In this document: positions 11,562-22,496 of the stretch, one piece after another | How positions within the stretch are numbered: the stretch's first letter is position 1 | Layout of the letters: every line of letters begins with the position of its first letter | NCBI GenBank assembly: GCA_014871385.1 | Contig: CM026426.1 | Location: 42,551,613-42,615,612 of the forward strand | Direction: 5' to 3' | Length of the DNA stretch: 64,000 bases | Source of the DNA: Ceratodon purpureus | Lineage: Eukaryota; Streptophyta; Bryopsida; Pseudoditrichales; Ditrichaceae | Made by a program: the position numbers and the translations under genes | Notes under the pieces: model-generated | What the model was told of the DNA's origin: nothing | What the model saw: the letters and a program-made list of their open reading frames with translations, nothing else | Database searches by the model: none

Positions 11562-13837
11562 ATGGGAAAAGTACTGATTTCCCTGCCAAAGGTCAAGACG
11601 GAACTAGGGCCGGAATGGATCACCAGCTATGAGTGGGAGACTCCCTTCAATCTGGATGGGATTCCACAAAAGCTATGTGAGCGCCTCCAGGCTAAAGCTC
11701 CGTTGCTGCTGGGGAGGGACGACGCCAGGTACCCACCTACCTTTTTCGTGGAGGCATTCGGGCTCAGCAATGAAGGACCCATGCCCAACAAGGTCACCGA
11801 AGCTATGGTGCCTCGCTCTTGGTACGATCAGATATGGCCTCCTGGCGATGGTGTCAACAAAAATCGACACTACTTCAGAGACTGCTGTGATGAAGTAGCC
11901 TTGAAGAAGTACAACCAATGCTACATGGAGGTGTATGGGGAAGCTCCGGACAACAAGGCCTTCAGTCAATCATTCTTGCAGGCTTGCATTTACCATTTCA
12001 AGGAGGGGCACCCAGTCAATTGGGCTGGGGCAGTGGCTCAGATTCTGGAGGAATGTTTCCAACATGCAAACCTAAATCCCCTGAAGCTGCGACCCCCAGC
12101 TCTCCGTTACCAGGTTGAGCGAATTCTCAAGGAGGTGGCACAGTTCTTGAAGGATGGAGGATGCGATACTTGGGGTGATGGAGTTGGGGCCGCTTCTGTT
12201 GGCAACGTCAAGGAACCGCACCAAGAAGGAAGTACTGGTGGCGACACGAAGGGCTGTGCTACCAATAAGCTCGAAGAATTGCTCGAGGAGGTGGTGCGTA
12301 AGACGGCCGAGCTTCAAGCTGCAGAGAAAGAGCTGGAGACGAAGCAGCAATCCCTGTTGCAGATGGATGAGAGGATTTGCCACTTTGAGGCCGAGGATGA
12401 GCGCCTCCAACAGCATGCAATGCTCTTGCGGAAGGAGCTACAGCGGGCCGGGGATGTAGAGGAGAAGATTCTGAATGATAGGGAGATCCGCAAGGTCGGG
12501 GGGGAGATTCAAGCAAACATCTTGGAGTGGGATGCGGCTGACCTTGCCAGGACTTCAGCAAAGAAAGATGTGGATGTGGCTGCAATGAAGTACAAGCAGG
12601 CGGAGGAGGAAATTGCAGACCTCCAGGAGAAGTGCAAAGCCGAAAAACTTGCTCAAGCCTCCATCAAGCCAAAGGCGCTTGCTGGAAACAACGGAGGAGA
12701 GGCGGGTGGGGACCCTGTTCTTCACCTGGACAAACCTTGTCCTCGGTGCCACCTCAAGTTTGTTGCGAACACCGTCTTCCCTTTTTCTTGTGGTTGTTTG
12801 TTCCACCCTTGGTGTCTGTGGGCAGAGCTTCTTGCAGGAGGTCGTGTGTGTCCTCTATGCAAACAAGAAGGTGACCCTCGGTGGATGGCAGCATGGGGGT
12901 TTGATGTGTTGGCAACTCAGCCAGAAGCCTGCGAAGACACCTCTGCCAACGTGTCCTCTACACCAAAGCCAGAAGTCGGCGAAGACACCACTACCAACGT
13001 GACCTCTACTCCAGTTGTGGACCTGTATGCATATGAATCTGACGAAGACGCTGACATGCCTCTCTCGAGGAAGAGACCACGGTCTAATTCATTTGAGTGT
13101 GAACTGCCTCTAAAGATGGCAAAATTGGATTCAGAGCCCACCCCTGTGCCTGGTGAGGGTGAATCGTCTCAGGCTGGAGCGACATTGAACTCAGAGCCCT
13201 CACCTGAGCTTGGTAAGGCTCAGCACAGAATTTCCACTCCTTTATCTTGTCCTACAGAATACATTTCGGATTTTTCTTGTTTTCTGCCCATTCTGAAACT
13301 GCCCAAAGAGCTTCCTTGTTTTGAGACACTACAGCTAAAACCTTCTAACAAGAAAAAGCAAATTTCTTTTAAAAAGATAGAAGCGGTTGCTAAGGCTGTG
13401 GCGTACTTATTTCTTCACAGTACGTTCCTCGTCACACTTTTAGTTTCCACCATAGTTATTTGTAGCCTGTTAGTTGTAGAGCTCTTTGTTTTCTTGGCTT
13501 GTAACTATAATAATCGTTATTGTTGTTGGAAACTCACTTACCACAGGTTGTTGCTGATGTCTGGAATGGGTCTGGTCTGTTTCCAACAGCAAATGAGCAG
13601 GTGGCCGAGGGGGAGGAGGAACATGGCAAATCAATGGGTGAGGAGGTAGAGAGGCAAAGTGGAGGGCAGTTGGAGCCGATGGAGGTTGATGTTACCGTGG
13701 CCAAACCTATCACTGTAGGACTCCCCCGCAGACTATCTATTCCAAGTGGAATAGTCGCGGATGTCCCCATGGGAACTGACCGAGCACAGGGTCTTCGCGC
13801 GGAGTCTCTAGTTCCCGTATCTTCAAGCTCAGAGTAG
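11562..13837 (+). CDS. RC3: coiled-coil/RING-like transposon protein, two exons
   Basis: CDS is best read as 11562-13212 joined to 13590-13837 (632 residues). Donor GGTAAGG at 13213 and acceptor TTTCCAACAG ending at 13589 restore the frame (phase 1). Without splicing, the first frame runs to 13649 through a hydrophobic, intron-like stretch. Residues about 20-210 are the family N-terminal domain, about 225-365 a coiled coil, and 393-433 the finger with C393, C396, C410, C412, H415, C418, C430 and C433. The tail is acidic and Ser/Pro-rich with a KRPR-type basic patch that could be a nuclear signal. RC3 is flanked by 475-bp inverted repeats and ends just before a 3' module shared with RC2. It is the most intact member fully inside the window. 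The biochemical role is unknown; a RING-type ubiquitin ligase is possible. Confidence 0.75.
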
Positions 13838-13847
13838 TCTCCTCAAC

Positions 13848-14485
13848 GTGGACAGTAGAATGAAGCCACGGACTCTAGAAATGAAGCACCAAACAATCAT
13901 TTTTCTTTATGTAACTGTCTACACCTATTGTATGCTAGGACAATCTACCAGTGTTTCAGTAGTTTTGTGTTTGGTACACTTGCTATGATCTTGGCCCTCG
14001 GGTGTTTCTTTACCTCTGACTGATGTAGGGTTTTCAGAGACTCTTCAGTATTTTAGCACCATTCTCGAATTTGGTACATATCATGGTCACATTTTACTTT
14101 GAACGTAGATGTCTTGCTTGAACTTCATGCTGGTTTCTGAAGCAATCTTGCAATTGAAAAAGCAAGCACGGTTTGAATTCACCTCCTGATCATTCTTTTC
14201 AATCATCGGCTTTATCACCTAGTTGTCATTTTTGTTTCGAAGTGCTCATACTGTTGAGAATTCAATAGTTCTTCATGTTATCTTGAATTTGAAATTACTA
14301 TGTGTAGAATTTTGGAGGTTTAATCTAAACGTGGATGAATTGTAATGATGGACTTATGAGGAAGTATATATTGAATACAGTTCTGAAAAATCGTAGAGGA
14401 TGTTGATGCAGAATTTATGTACATTAGCATGCTAAGGCAAAAAATAAATGTTTGAAACTATTCGAAGAAAATTAGAAAGCTGGGA
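13848..14485 (+). repeat. 3' untranslated module of RC3, inverted copy of 3690-4330
   Basis: Near-identical in inverse orientation to the RC2 3' module, starting within the RGQ-stop codons. There is no coding potential beyond short frames. The boundary between divergent coding sequence and near-identical 3' sequence is sharp. Confidence 0.8.
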
Positions 14486-14589
14486 CTTTTTACTTTCTAG
14501 AACTTAAAATTTGCCAATAATAAGTAAAAGTGGAAAAGTAAAAGTAAAAGTTTATTTGCGAATCAAATTCCAGGTATGAGTGGAAATTG

Positions 14590-15082
14590 GCCTCTTGAGG
14601 ATTTACAATGGAGTCTAAAGCTAATGCACAATTACTAATTAATCAAGCAACATTTTACTTGGAATTAATCATTAATCAAGAAACCTTATACTTTTGGTGA
14701 ATTTTGGCATTGAGATCTGTAAGAAAGATATTTCAGAATTAGTACTATTGGGAACTCCGGGAAGTTGAACTGTCGAGGGACTCTTAGATATAGTGAAATG
14801 TCAAGGGGCAAAACAATTTACTAAAGGCAGGCGGTGGCAACAAATTTGAATTTTTTTTAAACTTTTTTATTTTTTTCTGTATTTTTATCGACTCAGTTTG
14901 GATATAAGTACAATCACAAAGTTTGAATCATCGATGAAAGCCTTGGTGGCTTGGTGATTTGAGGCTTTGGTTTCAAACTGATGTGGTAACCCCAGGGTGC
15001 TAGTGCCGGGTTTGAATCCACCCTCCGACACCCACCCCACCACGCTTTCCAAGGCGCAGTTGATGGTGCAAATTTTTTATTT
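14590..15082. repeat. Right terminal inverted repeat of the RC3 element
   Basis: Inverse partner of 11056-11530. Its outer part, with the AGCCTTGGTGGCTTGGTGAT box-A-like word and TTTGAATCC, is followed by a tandem second copy of about 230 bp at 15084-15312. The right end therefore carries one unit more than the left. Confidence 0.7.
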
Positions 15083-15083
15083 T

Positions 15084-15312
15084 TTATTTTTTATTTTTTT
15101 TTTCTGTATTTTTACTGACTCGATTTTGGTATAAGTTTGTTGACAACGTTTACATCTTCAGTCAAAGCCTTGGTGGCTTGCTGATCCGAGGCTTCGGGTT
15201 CGAACTGTCGTGGCAACTCTAGGGTGCTAGTGCCGGGTTCGAATCCACCCTCCGACACCCACCCCACCACGCTTTTCGAAGCGCAGTTGATGGTGCAAAT
15301 TTTTATTTTTTT
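15084..15312 (+). repeat. tRNA-like (SINE-like) segment within the inverted repeat
   Basis: It contains TGGCTTGCTGATC at 15174, which resembles a Pol III A box, GGTTCGAACTG at 15197, and GGTTCGAATCC at 15236-15246, an exact match to the usual B-box consensus. The flanking stem does not fold into a tRNA acceptor or T arm that I can see. I therefore treat it as a tRNA-derived relic, not a tRNA gene. Relatives lie at 11095-11215 (minus strand) and 14935-15065. Confidence 0.45.
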
Positions 15313-16599
15313 ATTTTTTTTATTTTACTAATTCTAAAATATCTCTCTAAAAGATCTCAATGCCAAAATTCACCTGCCACAAAAGAAACTTTGCCAAAAT
15401 ATCACTCAGCCCCATATGAAATTTTGTTGAGCCACATCCCTTTTTGTAGCCTCAGTCAAGCCCAACACATTCAAACGCAATTTTTCTTCATCAGAATACT
15501 TGGTTAGTCATTGTTGATGATAAATTGGATCGAGGGGGTGGATCACTGACCAGAAAAAACATAACAGACCGATTCAAGATTGATTAAGGTCAATGGAAAC
15601 AAAGGCAGACTAATTCAAGGCGGTGGAAACAAAGGCAGACTGATTTAAAGGCGGTGGAAACAAAGGCAGACTGATTTAAAGGCGGTGGAAACAAAGGCAA
15701 ACTGATTTAAAGGCGGTGGAAACAAAGGCTTACACCAAAGATCGTAGCCATTCGGTATAAGGATTTAAAGAACTTAGAGTTTTCATTTGATTGATGAAAA
15801 CATTTAAATCTACTGTTGATGATTAATAGTTGGTTTACTCAAGGTGTACACATGACAAGGGTAAAAATACCATCCACAAATTCACTTAACATAACATTTG
15901 CTGTGGAAGCTTTGTAGTAAACTGAATGGGGAATTCAAGGAATACAATTTGTAATGAAATGAATGCAATCTGTAATGAAATGAATACAATCTATAATGAA
16001 ATAAACAGTATGAAATGAATGAGAAGGTGATATTCCTAGCAATAGTTGGCGTTCTTTTTTTTTTTGGCGTTTTGTTTAGAGACCGCTACTCTCTTCTACA
16101 ACTGAATTCTAATTGAGAATGGTACATGAACGACAAAAAGAAGAGTAAACAGAATGTTTTGGAAAGATTAAACAGAATTTTAGTCTAAAAACACCATCCA
16201 TGGTACTCCTAGTCAATTCTGCACAATGTTGATAAGCACCATGAACTCATTTTTTCAAAATGAACTATTCAAGTGCAGTGAACATTGTTCCAAGTCTGAA
16301 GCAGATCTATATTTCAAGTAAAGGCATCTTTGGAATAATAGGTAATTCGGATTCATATTTGACATTGGCATTTGCTTGATGGGGAAATTAGTACATGAAT
16401 TAGTACATTAGGAGGATATCATATGCGTTGGAAACCTGCCAGCACAAGAATTAAATCTGGAAACAAGACTTTTGCATATTGTAATGCAATTTCATATTCC
16501 AAGTAACAAACTGAAAACCACAAAACCAACCTGCTCTTGTTTGTCATGAACAGTTCCTAACGGGAAATTAGTAGCCTCACCATTCCACCAACTAAATCC
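15313..16599. other. Nested transposon ends with 31-bp minisatellite
   Basis: 15320-15580 is an inverted copy of the sequence around 2030-2160. 15596-15735 holds about five copies of a 31-bp unit (GGCGGTGGAAACAAAGGCA plus GACTGATTTAAA). 15747-15830 is the direct repeat of 10793-10880. The remaining sequence to 16599 has no recognisable gene. Confidence 0.5.
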
Positions 16600-16790
16600 A
16601 AGAGTCCCTCGTGACAGTTCAACTTACCGGAGTTTCCAACAGTACTAACTCTAAAATACTCTCTTAAAGATCTCAATGCCAAAATTCACCAAAAGTATTA
16701 CCATATAAGCACATCCAAAGGGATCAAGGTTTAAGCTTTAGACTCCAATGTGAAACCTCAAGAGCCCATCACTTCAATGGTAAACAGTTT
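16600..16790. repeat. Partial copy of the RC3-element terminal repeat next to TpA
   Basis: Same orientation as 11343-11520. It contains the core GACAGTTCAACTTACCGGAG and the words CCAAAATTCACCAAAAGTAT and GGTTTAAGCTTTAGACTCC. It ends 24 bp before the TpA stop codon, which ties the TpA transposase and the RC3 element to one repeat family. Confidence 0.65.
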
Positions 16791-16813
16791 GCAACCTTGA
16801 GGTAAACTTTAGA

Positions 16814-19800
16814 CTAAGTATCATCATCGCTATTTTCTATGTGGCTTTGTTGATCTTCGGAGGACTCCACGTTGCCAACAACATTGTTATCGATGGAATC
16901 TTCTGTCACGTCCACCCTAACCCAAGCTCTGCCAACCCGTGTTCTATCTTCCCTCCACCTTCTTGCTTCCTCCACCGCATCTGATGCGTTATATGCCATC
17001 CTCTTTTTCTGCAATGCTGCTGCTATGAACTCGTCATTTTCCACTGACCTAACGTTGTTGATTCTTTGCAGTCGTTCCTTCTTTGCAAACCGATGCTGTA
17101 TATTCCGGTACCAATGTTGATATTGCTGAACAATAGCACTTGTCCTGTCCTTAGTGCCGTTGTGTTGAGTGTGGTGTTGATTAGCAGCCTTAGCTGCATG
17201 ATGCGATTTTTCCATACCTTGATTGTTCCAAACAGCAAGGCTCCCGTATGTTTCCACATACAAAGGACCGTGCCTCTCAAGGTTATGCTACAAAAAAAGC
17301 CAGTTTCATGAATTATTAGTACATTCTAAACAACACGGTAGTAATGACTAGAACTGTTGCAACAATTAAGATCAAATAGTAATGGTGGTTTAAATCCAGA
17401 ATCATACCATATAATGAGTGACGTGGTCTTCTCCAAAACACTTCAAGTAAAGGCGCCCCCATTTCTCAATTTTAGGCCTAAAAGTGCTGATCTGCTCCTG
17501 ATTCAAGGTAAGGCCCACCAGATATGGAAACACTTGTTCCAACGCTTCCCACATTTCCACCCTATCTAGATATTGCCTACCTTGATCTAGGGTGTTGTTT
17601 TCTGAGCGCAAAACATCCTTCCACACTCGATCTTGCCCTGACCAAGTGGACGGTTGGAACATCCTAGCTGCAGTCACGCCACTGAGGGAAGGTTTGATAG
17701 GGACACTGTTGGAAGCACCGCTAAGTGTTGCATCCTTCATTATGCGCACGTTCCCACCATGAAGCCCAGCTGCAGACAATGTCTTTTCCATATTCTCTAT
17801 AGCAGCATGTTGACGGACTTCATTCTCCATGTTCCAAATGAACATGAAGTGCATGTGAAGAATTTTCTCAATCATTCTTGTCAAAGCATGCAATGTACAA
17901 ATATGGACTCTTTCAAGTGGAATAGGCAGTATAGGTTTCCATCGCGATTCTTCTACAATAGGAGACGGGTTGGATCTGATATTACTTGCAAATAGACCTC
18001 CATGCCACGTATGTTTTCTTCTCTTTGCCTTAGAGGTGGCACCTACCGTTGTTCCCACCACAGGTTTTGTCCTCTCTTGGTTACAGTAGATGCAAGAATG
18101 TTTCGCGTTGGCACCATGCTTCAATCCATACAAGCATTTGATTGTCGTCATATCTGCAGATAAGTGCCACTCGACTTTGAAGTTGCCAACACCTTCAACA
18201 GAAAGCAGCTGGCCCCCTTCTTGAGCTTTGATCAATGCTGGGAACGCAGTAAGTTCAAACACCCATTTGAGGACCTCATGTGATTCTTTGGCAACCTCAA
18301 AGCAAGCAACAGGCCATATTTCTGTTTCTGACTGAACAGAAAAATACCTATCGTCGCTTTTTTCAATGCTGGTGTCTAAGGCACGATTCATAATTGTCAA
18401 ACTAACCCTTTCATACTTCCTTCCATGCATAATCTCAGCTTTGTCCATCTTCAACACAAAGACCAAAGGCGTGTTTCCAACTTCTGCACATCCCAAGTTC
18501 CCAACAACTACCACATTTGAGCACGATGCAATCATGACAAAGCGTAGAATTGCTAATCAATAAGAAACCCGTTGGGAACACATAGCTAACTGTCCATACT
18601 TGTCTACGGTTGCTTCTGAACAAAGTAGTTACCTTCGGTGGTAAAACCGTACAGCTTCACCATACTTCGTTGCACAGCTTCAATGTCAACAAACAAGGAA
18701 TTTTTTGATGTCAAGACAACTCTTTCAATCTCTGATTTCTTCTTCTTTCCTTTGGTCGTTGGAACTTGTGTTACAAGCTCCAGTGTATTATCTATGGAGT
18801 AATAGTCACCAACAAGATCTTTCAACTTTGAATTTAATTCTATTCGCAACAAACTGACCTGTTGAATGCATTGCCCAGAGTTCAATTTAAAAAGTTACAC
18901 AACAATCACATTCATGCATGTTATTTGATTAGAACCAATAAAATGGCAAACCAGATGATTTTTTCTCACAAATTCTAGTTCCCAACAGTGTTCTCAACAG
19001 TAAGACTAGTATCAAGGTTAACTAGTACTCTGCTTCAAAATCAGTGTTCCCAACAAGTGTTACCACATACCTTGTGAGGATTTGGCAAAAATGTTGCCTT
19101 TAAGCGTTTGTCAACAAGCTGCACTCTCCCTTTAACTGTCTTATAGATCTCACCGTATCCTTTTTGAGAGACTCCAGTCATATCACATCCTGCCAGAACC
19201 GCTTCTGTTCCTAGCTCCTTCCCAATTCTCTCAAGGTAGTAGTTGGTCATCCTGGTCGCAGCAAAACTATTTCGCGGATTTGACACCAATGCCACTGTTT
19301 CTCCTTGTGACATTATTTGAGCAAGAGCATGGCCTGTCCCCTCTTGTATGTCCCTGTCGCCACACAACCGCTTCCTACCTTTTGATGTCTTGTTTCCATC
19401 ATGTATGGATTGAACTACCCTGGGTTGCAACAAGCTTCTAATTTTGGCTATACGAGCTCTTGCAGCTCCACCAGTCTTGGCTAATTCAGATAAACCCTTG
19501 GATGCTCTCAATTGTGCTCCTAGTGGAGTACTAATCATTCGTTCAATTTTCTTCCTCAACTTCGACAAAGCCCTCCTCGCTTCTGTCAGTTCATGTTGCC
19601 CGTCCGCAAGTTGTTGTTGGTGCGCTTCACGTACTTGTCGCAAACCATGGGTTGCTTGCAACATTGCCAACGATATTTCTTCTGCATGTTGATCAGCCGC
19701 TTCTTGTCCCTGCTGTCGGAGGTGTAGTAAGTTGTTCCTATAATTGTACTCGTTACGCTCCAACTCATCTTCCAGTGCTACACATCGAGACCTCAAAGAT

Positions 19801-20305
19801 TCAGATTCGCTCTTCAACATATTAATCTCCTCTGTACTACCGGCAAGAAGGTCAGCTGAACGCATTGCCCATCTGCTATTTGCAGCATCAAGTTCGGACT
19901 TCAGATTGGCTAAGGAATTTTGCAAGCCAACCTTTTCACGGATACAATCAGTCCTTGCCTTTTCTAGCTCTTGTTCCAACCCCACTATTGCATTGTTGGT
20001 GCTAATGAGGCGTTTGTATATCCTAACAGGCGAGATTCGCCATGACAAAGGAATTCCAAACAACTCTTCAACGTCCCAAACTGCGGTGGGTTCCTAGTGA
20101 GTGGATCTGTTGGGTACAAATATCCATCCAACCACAGATCCATGTTGGTGGCACAAGATGCTCTCAAGACTGGAAATTCTAATCTGGAGACTTGTTGATC
20201 AAGTCGAACCCCTTTCTTGACAATAGGTGCGAACTTGCTATCAAGAGCTACAGATGCCGTGTATCCACTACCCCTTCCCCTGTTGGCAACATCCTGAAGC
20301 GCCAT
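16814..20305 (-). CDS. TpA: multi-exon transposase-like protein with coiled coil
   Basis: Exons that keep frame are: about 20305-19071, 18858-18633, 18483-17408 and 17287-16814. Donors and acceptors are canonical (AAG/GTATGT at 19070, GAAG/GTAAC at 18632, ATG/GTATG at 17407), and phases match the paralogue TpA2. The N-terminal part has the block NMDLWLDGYLYPTDPLTRNP, then a long coiled coil, then a GVSQKGYGEIYK segment. Exon 4 carries WHLSADMTTIKCLYGLK, a CIYC pair and PIPLERVHICTLHALTR. Exon 5 begins HNLERHG and has GSLAVWNNQGMEKSHH. From memory, these motifs belong to an uncharacterised transposase-like family best known from metazoans. A frame change near 20050 (short intron or frameshift) is unresolved, and so is the start: ATGs occur at 20332 and 20305. 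TpA is head-to-head with RC4. Confidence 0.65.
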
Positions 20306-20459
20306 CTCTAACAACAAAACTGAGACAATCAAGTGGCCACCTGGAAAGAACCCTGTATAGGGCTAGAAAGAATTCTATTTGTAGAACAAAGTCTGGACAT
20401 GGCTGGGATTTGCCGGGAAACATTTTCATTGGTCTTGTCCCCAATGGCGGGAAATTTTA

Positions 20460-20720
20460 ACATGTCCTCAACAGTACCTCGACCTGTCCACATCTCTTGG
20501 CCATTCTGTTGGTGGCAACACATTCACACGTGTTGGCACCATGTGTACCATATATAATACATTCATGTCTCCACATGACCACATGGTGCCAACATATATA
20601 ATCCCAGATTAATGTTGGTGGCAACACCCATGCACATGTTGGCACCATGTGTACCGTGTATAGTACACTCATGGCCCCGCATGGCCACGCGGTGCCAACA
20701 TAAACTAATCCCAGTTTAAT
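20460..20720. promoter_or_regulatory. Tandem hairpin repeat in the TpA/RC4 divergent spacer
   Basis: A unit of about 105 bp occurs twice in tandem (about 20509-20613 and 20614-20720). Each contains inverted arms TTGGCACCATGTG ... CACATGGTGCCAA (second copy two mismatches) around TATATAAT- or TATAGTAC-like sequence. It lies between divergently transcribed TpA and RC4, so a shared regulatory or transposase-binding role is plausible but not shown. The rest of the 20306-21049 spacer shows no gene. Confidence 0.5.
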
Positions 20721-22460
20721 CCGAATGTACATTTTCCCAAAAACAATGTATCAAGGTTAAATACATAATATATTTGGCTTGATATTTTATTTTATCCCAG
20801 GTTCTCATTACTGTTACCAACGCAGTACATGCGGGACAACCCAAATGCTGCTAACAAGGCCCACTACTTTCCCACACAGTGCCAACTTCTCCATGGATCC
20901 ACATTTTGATTGGTCGATGGATTTGATGGCAACTTGCTGCAAGTACTCAAACTGGCCAATTTCTTTGATTTTCGGAAAAGTTTAATTGCATTTCCAAGCC
21001 AAAAGTACTGGACACTCCTTCACCCGAAATATTCTCTAATGGAAATGCAATGAAGTCGCGACGTCTCTCCACAGCTGTCTCCACGGGTGATTGCGATGGT
21101 GCGGGCAAGGAGTCCGGGATGGCTTCAGGGGTTTGTGTGCAAGAGACTGCTGGAGGGGCGTTCACAGGTTTGATTCTGAAAAAGGAGGTTCTTGACGAGC
21201 GCCTGCTAGAAGTGCGACAGCTGATGGAGGCAATTCATTTGGAGCAGCAATACCTTCGGGGCTTGAAGGAGGAGGCAAACAGAGGCTTGAAGAATGTTCG
21301 CTGAATTGCAAGCAATCTGATTGGGGCTTGCTTTCCTTACAGTAGCAGTAGGTGCAGAAGAAGGCATTCATCAAGACACTTCAGGAATCAGGCAAAGACA
21401 CATTCAAGGAAACAATAAAGATGGAAGGAAGTCAAGAGCAGATGGAGGAGGAGGTTGCTAAGGTGAAAGCCGCAAGAGTGGAGCTCGGGAAGGCTGAAGC
21501 TGCCATGGCGTCATTGACAAGAAGCTTGGAAACGAGCCAGCTGCAATTCGATGCTCTAGCAGCGGAGAAATTTCAGCTGACGGCGGGAAGGAGTACTTTG
21601 AACTGCTTACCATGGCCAATGGTGTACTCTCCCCGAGGACCCTCCTTCGCCATCACGTGATTTCTAGGATGACAGCAAGTTTATTAGAATCACTACTTGC
21701 AGTTTGTGTTCATTCCCATTTCCTCAGGGTGACATTGTAGTATCCTTGTGCAAGCATTTGTATCATCCCTTTTGTGCTTTAGTTGTTTTTTTCCCGAAAT
21801 TGCAAGTGTATGGTTGGGAAGAGCCTGATGCAGAGCTATCACAAAGGGAATTAACGCTCGGGTTGGCTGAAGAGAGGAAGAGAATTATGAAGGACAGAAT
21901 AGACCTAGCTAGGTCCAAGTTACTGGCAATTGGTATGTTTGGGTTTCAATCGAGGCTGTGGATATGTGATTCAAATCGTGTGAATTCTGCTTTCAGGGTT
22001 TCTACTTCGTGTGGTTTCTGCTTTCAGGGTTTCTACTTCTTATGTAGTTCATATGATTATGTTCATTCCCTGAATTCTATGTACATTACCACTTGTACAT
22101 GTTCTCTATTAGATAGTTAGAGGCTATGTATTGTATTCTCTGCCTTTCTAAAAGTCCACACATGATGCACCATTTGCACCGCATGTAGATGAGTAGTACT
22201 TGCTAGTTGTGGTTAGGCACTTCTATTCTGTGAGGATACTTTGAGGACTTCCATTGACATACTCTTTTTTTGCTGACGACAGGGTCCATAAACAAGAACG
22301 TACTAGGAGGACCTACAACAGGTCTTTTCTATGCATTTTGTACTTTGTTCCTTAGGTGCTTAAGGAAAACAATACTGAACGGTTGGTTTGTGAGTACAAT
22401 GGGTACTTCACGCTCCCTAGGCCTAGTACTATTAAACCGCTACTTTCATGAAACAGAAAT

Positions 22461-22496
22461 ACTATAGAACTTTTTTTGCTAGTTGTACGCTTTGTA
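22461..22496. repeat. 36-bp target-site duplication, left copy
   Basis: Identical over 36 bp to 23973-24008 (starts ACTATAGAACTTTTTTTGCT, ends CGCTTTGTA). Together the copies bracket the LINE insertion 22497-23972. Confidence 0.85.

Noticed and set aside
15084-15312. tRNA gene from A- and B-box matches
   Set aside because: The B-box matches but T-stem and acceptor stem do not pair; kept only as a tRNA-like relic.
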